This document shows positions 37,401 to 49,500 of a stretch of 64,000 nucleotides of DNA, one piece after another. The position numbers and the translations under genes were made by a program. This stretch comes from Pectinophora gossypiella (taxonomy: Eukaryota; Arthropoda; Insecta; Lepidoptera; Gelechiidae). The DNA lies in the NCBI RefSeq assembly GCF_024362695.1, contig NC_065425.1, positions 8,313,001-8,377,000 of the forward strand. Direction: 5' to 3'. The notes beneath the pieces are model-generated. The model did no database searches and was not told the DNA's origin. It saw only the letters and a program-made list of their open reading frames with translations. Positions within the stretch are counted from its first letter, which is position 1; each line of letters begins with the position of its first letter.

Positions 37401-40400
37401 GACGACAACACATTTTCGGTTGTAGTTATTTTATTTCGTACGATTTATTATGGGCAAAAAAAGTTCTGACTCCCTATAATGAAACAAAAAGGCGAGTTTC
37501 AACGAAATTACCACGACCAAAGACAACATCCAGACAATTTCTATGATTGATTATACACGAATGACTGTGGAGACTTTGGATTATATTTTGGAAGCTATAA
37601 ATTCCGATTTAGAATCTTGTTAAAACCAAAACTTCTATATTCCTTCTATTATATGTAATTCGTTTTTTATTTTTACCCATAACTGATTAATGAGTCTCCT
37701 ATTTTTATGATTAACGTCTTTGCTATTCCATATTGGTGATCTGTCAAAAATACGCAGAGACACCGTTCGACTAGAGCGCACCGCTCGTACCCCGCTCCCC
37801 GCGCCGCTGCCATCGAGAACATTTCAATATAAATCTTAGCATTTGAACGCGCCGCTCCCCGCACCGCTGCCGTCGCCGCGCCGCTGCCGCTGTCATCCAG
37901 TTTGAGGCCTAAAACGTATCTCATTTGACTAGGTTCTCAAGTAGCCTATTGGATGACTTTTTTGACTTACGTGATCATAATCCCGGGCGCCATGTATCCA
38001 ACCATCTGAGTGTTCATCTCACCGTAGATCGGCTCTTGGAAGTGCACTGGAATCTGTGTTTACAGCATACAAATTATATTCCTATAAATTATGTTCCTTA
38101 TCATAATGTTATTTTTATTCTCGCCGCGTGCAGCGAGATTTATATCGCCGGCTTCGACCAATGGACGCAGCGTATGCTATTTATGTGGATAGATGTCGTG
38201 CGGCTAATGGTCGAAGGCGTGCGAAGGTATGTCAGTGTCCTAACCAGGGATGTTAGGGAGCTCCGAACCGAAACTATCGGATATCCAATATAAAAAATCA
38301 TCCGTAACCGAATCCGAAATAAAAGTTTCGGATAATACCGGATAGTTGTTTTAATCGGCTGGCCGCTGCAAATGCCGACACACAAGCCGCGCGCATTGTT
38401 TGTTTTTTTCTTCTGTTGTCGTCATAATATTATATATAACTTGTTATAAATAAAACCACTTTATTACCTGTTTGTATTTTACTTTGAAATTCCTTAAAAA
38501 AATAATATCCGTAACCGAAATTATCCGAAACTAACGGATAATCCGTAACCGTATCCGGTATAATAATCATTCTAAAATCCGTATCCGAAATTTCATTGCC
38601 ATAACATCCCTGGTCCTAACATAAGTAATGATTTGCGCTAACAGTATAATTAATCCGTCTACATTATGTTAGTTGTGAAAGTCAAAGTATTTATTGCACA
38701 CGATGTGGTAAACAGAAGTTATAAAGAATATTCTAGTGCCACATATGGACCCGAGAAAAAGCAAGAAAAAGTAACATAAGAAACTAAATGAAGCCAGAAA
38801 TACAAATAAATAAATACTTAATCATAATAATAAATAGTTACCATCAAACAAAATTAATTTTAAGTTTATATTTTACCTTGTGTTGTTTACAAAATTGTGA
38901 ATGATTATACAGGCACTGTCTGAAACTTTACATAGACATAAATATAATACAATATAATGGCGGAAAATTTTCATAAATATACAAATAAGTAAATATCTAA
39001 GTGTGACATATACATATTTTTGTCGCATGTTTGAAGCAATAATGTAATGAATCATTCATTCACATTATCTCCGTAGCATTATTCCGTTCTTCACAAGGTC
39101 CCCTTACCTAACCTGATGATTTGATAGGTCCGGGTTTTTACAGAAGCGACTGCCTGTCTGACCTTCCAACCCGCGAAGAGAATACCAACCCAATACAGGT
39201 TAGGTCACATACCTCCGAAAATGCATTTCTCGGGAATGTGGGTTTCTTCACGATGTTTTCCTTCACCGATGAGCACGTGATAATAATTTATGATCCTAAC
39301 TTGCATTCGAAAACAAATTCGACAATCATTGGTTTAGGCCTGTGTTGGATTCGAACTTGCGACATCGAAATGAGAGGCAAGCGTTCTAACCAACTGGGCT
39401 ACCACGGCTTTAAAATAATTCATTACTAATGATAATTACAAATACAAATATTTATCAAGAAATGATTATAGAGGAAAAATAGGCTCATCTAATACAAGGC
39501 AATTGGCAGTGATTTCTTCCAGGCAACCATAGGGTGAGGAAAAGAAGAATAAATAATATAATACAGGTGTAGTATTCATATTTCTACCTAATGAAAATAT
39601 ACATATATACGACTAAATACGACAAAAAGCATACAAAATAAAATTAATCCTTATTATAAAATAAAGTACATGTAATGTTCATGTACAGTCATGAGCAATA
39701 TGATGTACCCACTTTAGGACTCTGTCGCACTAACATATTTGACATTTAGTGAGACTTACAGTTCAATTTGTCAAAAAAGTTAATGTGACATGGTACCAAA
39801 GTGTATACATATACAAAGTGTATATAGTGTATGGGGGTGAATAATGCTCGTGACCGTAAGTGTATGTGTGTATATACCTAAATAAATAATACAATACAAT
39901 TATGAGAACTCATAAATACATAAATATAAGTACTTAACACACACACACACACACACACACACGCAATACCACACATACGAGTAACTACAACCTTCCGCCA
40001 AGTAGTATTTTCCGGCTAAATTGTTAATGTCACATGCGGAAAATCTACGTCGAAAAAAAAAGAGAAAAGACTAACTAACAATGAGAGACTTTCCAGGCTA
40101 CGTTCCGTAAAAACAATAGAGATCGCGTTGTACAGATTTGACGCGATAATTACATATTTTCTCATTGCTTGGGTATGTACCCAATTATTCAAAGATAATG
40201 GCAGAGGTATACAGGGTGTTAGTGACATCGTAACGAATACTGAGGGGGATGATTCAGACCATGATTCTGAGTTAATATCAAGTGGAATTTTCCGTCGCAA
40301 AATTCATGATTTTTTTTAGTTTTTAATTCTATACTTTTGCGATCGAAAATTTCACTTGATATTAACTCAGAATACTGAGCTAAATCAGCCCCCTCAGTAT

Positions 40401-43400
40401 TCGTTACGATGTCACATACAGGTAGCCATACAAGTAGGTATGGCTGTTAGTGACACCGTAACGAATACTGAGGGGGACGATTCAGACCATGATTCTGAGT
40501 TGATATTTAGTGGAATTTACTGTCGGAAAGTTTATGAATTTTTTTATGTTTTTTAAAATTATTTTCTGTTCCATAATTTTGCGACGGAAAATTCCACTTG
40601 ATATCAACTCAGAATCATGGCCTGAATCATCCCTCAAAGTTTTCGTTACGATGTCATTAACAAACTGTAAGTATATAAAAAAATATTTGTTGCTTGATAT
40701 TAGTATCAGATAGAGTGTTGCTAATGCCTATATTGCTTATGTTTATTTTGATCAGAATAATAATGGGTGGAAGATGTCTTGTGTCTGGGTGTAATAACAA
40801 GGGTCATCATTTATTTGTAAACTGTAAAACAAATATAAAAGATACATACTTACAGGGTGTTAGTGACATCGTAACGAATAATAATAATAATTTGAAATTT
40901 GGAATTTTTCGTCGCAAAATTCATGTTTTCTTTTGTTTTTTAAATTATTTTCATGTTCATACTTTTGCGATTAGTTTTTTTAATTATTTTCAGTTCCATA
41001 TTTTTGCGACGAAAAATTCTACTTTATGTTAACTTAGAATCATGGTCTGAACTATCTCTATGTTTTCGTTACAATCACACTTCTCTTCCTCTATCGTGTG
41101 GATTGTGAGGTGAATTACCAACCCCATCAACCCTGGTGTCAGGGTTATTACTGAGCCGCCCTAGGCCCCTGACATGACTCATGTTACGTACTTACATCAG
41201 TAAGTAATAACCGGGACCAACGGCTTAACGTGCCTTTCGAAGCACGGATCTTTTTACTCCGTGATCAGGTGATCAGCCTGTAATGTCATAACCAAACTGG
41301 GGATCACAAAGTGATGTGATTTGTCCCCACCGGGATTCGAACCCGGGACCTCCAGATCGTGAGCACAACGCTCAACCACTGGACCACGGAGGCCGTTACG
41401 ATGTCACTAACATCTTGTATGTCTGTTATCCATGAAATTAGAAGGTTAAACGAAGGCTCTGTACAGTCATGAGCAATATAACGTACCCACTTTAGGACTC
41501 TGTCGCACTAACATATTTGACTTTTAGTGAGACTTACAGTTCAATTTTTCAAAAAAAATAATGTGACATGGTACCAAAGTGTATACATATTAATGCTCGT
41601 GACCGTACAGCGCCATCTACGTTTTTTTGGGGAGAACGTAGCCTAGAAAATCCCTCATTCACACCAGGATAAATAATAAGGAAGGTACCTGTACTAAGTT
41701 TTCGTGTCGGTTGCACGCTTTCATGGCTCGCTTCGTGAAGCTCTCGTACGCTTTGTGGAGCGATGATTTGAGGAAGTGGGAGATCTGATGATCTGGAACA
41801 GATAACTCATATTTCAGCCACTATCAGAACGGAAAACCAGCCCGATACAGGCTAAGACACGTACTTCCGCAACGCACTTCTCGGGATGTGGGTGTCCGCG
41901 CGCAGGTAAATCTTATAAAGGACGATGAATTAACTGTCTGAGAACTGATATTGGCCCCGATTCCTGCAGACACCGCCTAATTTTATTTTAGGTTATATCC
42001 GTCATTTTCGTATCCGTCGAAAAGGAAAGGGACGGATGATTCACAGCTCTTAATTTTAGGAAGAATGAGTAAATGAATGAATAACCCGGGCGAATCAAAT
42101 GCTGTCTACTTAACTGTGTCGGGTTATTGACGGATGTAAAATTTTTAGACGGTTGGTTTAGATTTGTGCTTAAAATTGACGTGTGTTCCATAAATTTTAT
42201 GCTTGTCGATTACCCGTCCCTTTCCTTTTCGGCGGATAAGAAAATGACAGATATAACTTAAAATAAAATTAGATGGTATTTACAGGAATTAGCACCATTA
42301 GGCAGCTAAATTACTCAATTGTATAATAATATTTTATGATTTTTTTTTAAAAAAAAAGAACGTTTAGGGCCCTGTGCCGAGGTTTTTCTTGCAGCTTCTT
42401 TTCCCCGGCTATACAGGTTGTGAGAAGCTGCAGTAGTTTTAGGCGGATGAGACGTTTGTTGTGTAAAAATTGACGATTCAAAGTGTAACTATGTTACCTA
42501 CTGAATAAAGATATTTTTGAATTTGATGAGCCATAACGTCCCCCTCAACCATCAAATTTCAAAAGTATCTCATTCGAAGGGTCTTGTAGTTCTATGGTGA
42601 CTTTCTAAGAACACGCGGGGTTTAGTTGGAATTCGGAGGTCTAATATGATTTAGCATGGCTGCCATAAAAAAGTTTGTTAAAAGCCTCTAAATAAAAAAA
42701 CCTACGGTTTTGGGTACGGTCACGAGCATTAATATAATTATACACTTTGGTACCATGTCACATTAACTTTTTTGACAAATTGAACTGTAAATCTCACTAA
42801 ACGTCAAATATGTTAGTACAATATGTTAGAGTCCTAAAGTGGGTACATTATATTGCTCATGACTGTACTTATCTCATTTGAAGGGTCTTAGCAAGTTGAT
42901 ATTTTAGTTCTATGGCGTCTTTCTCAAAATACGCGGGGTTTAACTGGAATCAGAATTTCTAAGTATGATTTAGCATGGCTGCCATAACAAAGTTTGTTAA
43001 AAGCCTTTAAATAAAAACAAAAAAAAAATTGGGTACTTGAACTTGTCTTCTTACTTGTGGTAAGTATCTCTGTCCGTTTTAGGACTTCGTATCAAGAGTT
43101 GCAAGTGGTAGCTACTTGTGGCTCTGCTCACCCCATTAAAGACTAAAGCTGTTAGTTTATATTTATAGATACAAAACAATGGTGCTGATTCCAGTTCACA
43201 CCATCTAATTTAAAAATCTAATTCGTGCCTTCCGAAGCACGGATCATCTTACTTTCGGACAATCAGGTGATCAGCCTTTAATGTCGTAACGAAACTAGGG
43301 ACCACAAAGTAATTTTTGTGATATCCTCCCCTCAACCACTGGACCACTGGTCGTTGTCAACCCTAGTGTCAGGGTTATTTCAAGTTTTCAACATACTTGT

Positions 43401-46400
43401 CATATCGAGCCAGACGCTGATGGTGCTGCCGGCGATGACGTCGTCTTCCACGTGTCCCTCCCGCACCCTCGTGGCCAGCGCCTCGCTGAAGTTGGTGTTG
43501 AAGTGCAGGGCTCCGTACAGTCTGCCCTTCACCACGGCTTGCTTGGCTTCGGCTGTCGTGTTGTATGGTATCTGGAGAAAGGTTGTTTCAAGTTATTTTC
43601 TTATTTGACTCAAGCAATTGCGGCCCACGACTACGTATATCCCAAATCCCAAGGGTCCGTAACTTTAGTTCGAATGTCAGTAGTTCGATGAATGCTTATT
43701 CGACTGAAATATTGTTCCAAACCCTTTTTAACGAACAACTGTTCATGCATGGCAAAACACGAGGAATAAATAATATTTCTGTTATTTCAAGTATTTTCTA
43801 CATTTTAACCTCTGCCGTGTGAAGTTCCGGGAGAAGACTCTGTCGCACTAACATATTTGACATTTAGTGAGACTTACAGTTCAATTTGTCAAAAAAGTAA
43901 ATGTGACGTGGTACCAAAGTGTATACATATTAATGCTCGTGCCCGTACGGTGTTACCTGATATATCTGTCGTTTCTCCATCTCCTCGAGGAACCAGCAGC
44001 TCAGCATGTAGGTGTCGCAGGTATCCTCGTTCACCAGCGTCACCACGCGTAGGCTCGTGTTCTTGCAGATGTCCAGACCATCTGCAACGTACATCAAGTT
44101 ATGGTTAAGAAGGTAGTTACTTAGTTACGGTTGCAGAGGCGGAGATGGGAGCCATATGTACGGCATTGCAGCACGGAATGACCAAGTCCCAGGGACTGTC
44201 AGTACTATTCAGAGGCGGAGGACAGGAGTCCCAGTACGGCTTTGAAATAGACTGCTCTGGGCATCTAAGTTAGTGATTATTTAGAAGATATGAATGCATG
44301 GGATTAACTGTTTAAGAACTGATATTAGGCAGTTTTATGTTATTTTTATTTTTTTAAAGAACCCCGGCTATACAGGTTGTGAGAAGCTGCAGTAGTTTTA
44401 GGCGGATGAGACGTTCGTTATGTAAAAATTGACGATTCAAAGTGTAACTATGTTACCAACTGAATAATGATATTTTTGAATTTGAATCATCCCACTCGCG
44501 TCAGACAGAGTACTGCGGTGCGGAAGGCAAGAGAGAAACCACTGTCATATTTTTCTTTTAAAAGGAGCTTGGAGAGGAAGACAAGAGCGTGGCTCTTAAA
44601 TTAGTGATGATGAGTTCATTATCACTGCATCATCATCATCTCCTTAGCGTTATCCCATTATTCCGCTTACCGAACCTGAAGACTTGACAGGTCCAGTTTT
44701 CACATTTTCACACGTCCTTGGATACCAATTTTATGGTAACATTTACGTCATCAAACGGCTAGCAATGGCGGCTTGTCATAGGATTGAGCATATCTGGTTT
44801 TCTTATACCATAGTTAGACATATCGCTACCCTAGACAATCTGAGACCATCCCGTAAGTGTCTTCTATGTATAAAACAACTACCATGGTCTTCTTCTATCG
44901 TGTGGGTTGTGAGGCGGATTACCAACCCCATCAACCCTGGTGTCAGGGTTACCATTGCGCCGCCAAAGGCCCTGACATGGCTCATGTAACGACTACTTAC
45001 ATCAGAACTAAACTGGTGGCGTGTGTAGCAGAGTACAAACTCTGCACATACTGGTCTTTCGTTCTGACTTATATTATACTATTTATATTATACAGGGTGT
45101 TAGTGACATCGTAACGAATACTCAGGGGGATGATTTAGACCATGATTCTGAGTTAATATCAAGTGGAATTTTTCGTCGCAAAATTCATGATTTTTTTTAG
45201 TTTTTTTTTAAATTATTTTCAATACTATAATTTTGCGATGAAAAATTCCACTTGATATTAACTCAGAATAATCAGCTGAATCATCCCCCTCAGTATTCGT
45301 TACGATGTCACTTACACCCCACACAAGTACATACGGTAGCCATACAAGTAGGTATGGGTGTTAGTGACACCGTAACGAATACTGAGGGGGATGGTTCAGA
45401 CCATGATTCTGAGTTGATATCAAGTGGAATTTTCAGTCTGAATATTCCTGAAAATTTTTGTGTTTTTTTTATTTTCAATTCCATACTTTAGCGACGGAAA
45501 ATTCCACTTGATATCATCTCAGAATCATGGCCTCAATCACCCCTCAAAGTTTTCGTTACGATGTCACTAACACCCTGTATATTATACTGTTTAGGGCCGT
45601 GCCCTCTAATTCTTGATTCTTTTGTGAAGTGTGTATATTGTGAACTATGTATATTCCTATACTGTTTGTGAAGTGCTTTTAATAAACTGTATATATTCCT
45701 GCTTGCTTCTAATTTATCAACGTTATTACCGATCACTCCCCTACTCTGCCGGCACGTCGGGATACCATATCCTCACCAGCCAGCGTGCCGCACGTGTAAC
45801 TTACATGGTGAGAAGGCTGCTTCGTCGTTGACCACCGCGAGCTTCAAGTCCCGCGGGTCGTGCCCCACCGCAGCGAAAAACGCCACCACTTGGATGATGG
45901 GGAATAGAATGGAGAATATTAAACCTCTGCAACAAACAGGTAAAAACGGATTTGGGTATTTTTTAAAATAAATAACGCATCTTGTTGAGTTGAAACGAGC
46001 AAAGGTACAAGTTGATAAAGAAAAAATACGTATGTAGGTACACAGAGGTATTATACAGGCGCCGTACCGAATACTGACGGGGATGATTCTGAGTGGAATT
46101 TTCCATCGCAAAAGTATGGAATTGAAAATATTAAAAAAAAATACAATAATATTATGAATTTTGCGACGAAAAATTCCACTTGATATTAACTCAGAATCAT
46201 GAGCTGAATATAATCGTCCTCAGTATTCAGTACGGTGTTAATCAACCAAGAGTTTCCTGAAATATTAGAATAAAACTGAGAATAAAAACACACCCGGACA
46301 CTCCATACAAAAATCTCATTCTTACCAGTGCCGTCTGACGCGTCAGTGCGAGTGAGACGGACAGTCCGCGCGCGCTCCCCCTTTTTAGTGGCTAACTGTT

Positions 46401-46515
46401 ATTTAGACTAAAGTAAGACCCAGAGGGGGTGAGGTCGGCGCCCTATCCGAATTGGTGCGGGGCGGGGAGTTACCATTCTATAAGTAATATTATTCTTTAT
46501 GCTATGGTGAAAGGC

Positions 46516-46551
<36 letters not shown>

Positions 46552-49500
46552 TACTATAGTGAGGTTGGTTGGCCAGTGCAACTGTCCATTAGATAGTTTC
46601 TTAGATAGATTCCCTAGGTCTCGATACAAAACAAAAATCAACATTTTCTCGAGCGAATCTTGCCACCGCGTTTTAACTTTTCCCCACTTGCGCCATCTAT
46701 CGCTGAATAGTCTCAATAGCCGTACTGATAGTTTCCCTGTGACACTAATTTAAAAAATAATTAAAATGTTTACTTACCCTGGATGCCTAGAGAACTGTTG
46801 TATACTCTTTATAAACACAGCCTTATACCTCGATTTCGCTCTGCTCGTCCTACAATGTTTTGGTTCGCCTTTTTTGGTTAAAACCTGAAACAGATAATAT
46901 TATCCTTTACTTTTTAAGAATAAGAATAAAAATAAATGTATTGCCAGTAATAGTTTTCATTTTTCCATAAGAACTAGGTAATTATGAATATTACGAATAC
47001 GGGCATAAGGAAATGGCTCAGCTTGTGCTGTGATGGAGCCATGCTATGGCGCCATCCAGCGCTGGTTTTCAGTCATTTCCTCTTCCTGGGATATTGTGCG
47101 GAAGTAATTGTCAACGAGGGCTAGAGGATATTAAATAGAAATATATATCAACTTTAAGTAAAAAACAATAAAATCAAAAGGCAATCAAATAAAATTTAAT
47201 AAATAAATTTTAATTTTAATTAGTGTTTGACCGCTAAGTATGTCCAGTCATGAGCAATATAATGTACCCACTTTAGGACTCTGTCGCACTAACATATTTG
47301 ACATTTAGTGAGACTTACAGTTCAATTTGTCAATAAAGTTAATGTGACATGGTACCAAAGTGATACGTATTAATGCTCGTGACAGTACAGGGTCTAATTG
47401 AAATCGAATACTGTGGGAGATAATTCCACTTGGCTAATCTCCCTGATCGAGATTTTTTTTCATATTTTTTAGAGCACGATTTTTCCGTAGTCAAGTTTTA
47501 GTTTATTTTTTTAATAGAATACAACTTATTTTTGATTCTGTGGAATGTCGTCTTACATCAGTACTGCTGGTGACTACGTTGAATGATTCGCTGGACTGGT
47601 AGCGACTCTCCACGGCCGGGATTCGACTCTCGGGGATGACATCAGGGGACCCGGTTAGAGCTGGAAATCGTAATAGAATTTACAACATACTTGCTTGTAA
47701 AGTAGCTCTTCTTGCACCGCTTTTAGGTACCTAAATAAAGTACCGCATAAAATATCGCACTAGTACTTTTTTATTACAGTTTTTTTTTAAATCCCATGTT
47801 AGACTTCCGGTTCGAACACCGGTACCGGATTTGGACCAATGAGTTTTTATTTAAGTATTATTTATTGTTACAAACATTATTAATATGTCGTCATTAAACC
47901 CCAAGAGCGTAAACGCTGTATTGAGTTTTCACTAACACAGTTGGCGCGACCATTATAGACGGCGATACGGCTCACCATCTATCACTTTAGTCTAACTGAA
48001 AGCAGCTGAAAGCTCAGTGAGACGTGGGTACTTAGTTCATCTTGTGATTGATGTACCTCTGACTACCCTAATTGGGTTATAGACGTGAGCTTATATATCA
48101 GCTTTCAGAATCTGATGTCCTTTTTCCATAACATAGATCATATGAACAGCCGATATACGTCCCAGTGGGCATAGGCCTCCCCTCAATCAACCGGATGAGG
48201 TATGGAGCATACTCCACCACGCTGCTTAACTGCGGGTTGGTGGACGTGTTGTTATCGAAGCACGGAATCAACTTACTTTTTCGGATAATCAGGTGATTGA
48301 AGCTTGCAAAGTCCTTTCCTTGTCCTCTTTCCATCCACAGTCATGAGTAACATCATGTACCCACTTTACAACCCTGCCGCACTATCATATTTGACATTTA
48401 ATGAGACTTACGGTTTAATTTGTCAAATAAGTTAATGTGACGTGGTATCAAAGTGTATATATATTAGTAGGGCAAATCGTGTCGGCGCACGGGCTAAACC
48501 TGGATGAGGGGCTTGCTACTTCGGTGGGCAAGTTTCGTATGCGCTTCCCTCGCGCAAAGCGCATAAAGTCTGTTTCGGTGAGAAAGGCAGCCCAATGCAG
48601 ATATGCAAAAGGGCTTGGCTGACTTGGCGACTCAGCAAGGCAAGGCGGATGGCCTAGGGCGACGGTAGAGGGCAAATAGTTATCGTCGGCCAGACACATC
48701 ATCTGACCTCTCCTTCAGTCGTATCGGTTTTCCGTTCCACTGAAGCAAGGAGGGGTAAGACGAGTGTGTGCGCCTGCGTTTTGCGCGAACGTCTGCGCAC
48801 CTTAATATATCCTGCGTACCTGACCGCTTCTGATCATATTAGTACGCGTGACCGTACAAGTTAAAAGACTCACTGGATCTCCGTCGAGGTAGCTGATGCT
48901 GCCGTAACGCCAGCTTGAGGAACGCTTCCTCCAACGTGTCGCAGTCGAACTTCCTCAGGATCCCCTCAGGGGAGTCCTCCGCTAGTAGTTGTCCGTCCCT
49001 GAGGAGCCCGATCTGGAATAACAAAATAAGAATATTTTATTCTATATATTTTTTTGAAGTCGGTTAAAAACAAAACTATATTCAGTGATTGCGTTTTAAA
49101 TTTGTTTTTTATTTCGCTTTAATTTATAATAAAAAAAAAACAAAACTACTCGGCATCCAACACAGGCTTCGTCAAAAATGTAACTAAAATACGGATTTTA
49201 GTTTTACTGTTTTAGTTGACTGCAATGAAATCCACACAAGCTTCGTCAAGCTTCGTCGTTTTGCGTTTTAATAAGGTTTATCCATTTTATTTTAGATGTT
49301 TACCCAGTTTTAGGTTCGTGAATCCCTAATCTAAACTAGAACCTTTGAACCATTGAACCTTGACCACAGTATACAATTTATTTTATACATACATACATAC
49401 ATAAACTCACGCCTATTTCCCACCGGGGTAAGCAGAGACTATAGAATTCCATTTGCTTCGATCCTGACACACTTCTCTTGCTTCCTCCACATTCATCAAT

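Noticed and set aside
37925..38293. 122-residue + strand open frame
   Set aside because: Antisense of ABCH exon 10 and repeats, no family resemblance.
34607..45577. CRISPR-like array of repeated palindromes
   Set aside because: Eukaryotic MITE copies hundreds to thousands of bases apart; no regular spacers.
45773..46111. 112-residue minus-strand ORF start at MRWKIPL
   Set aside because: The first half is MITE and intron sequence; only the part after the acceptor at 45927 is ABCH exon 6.
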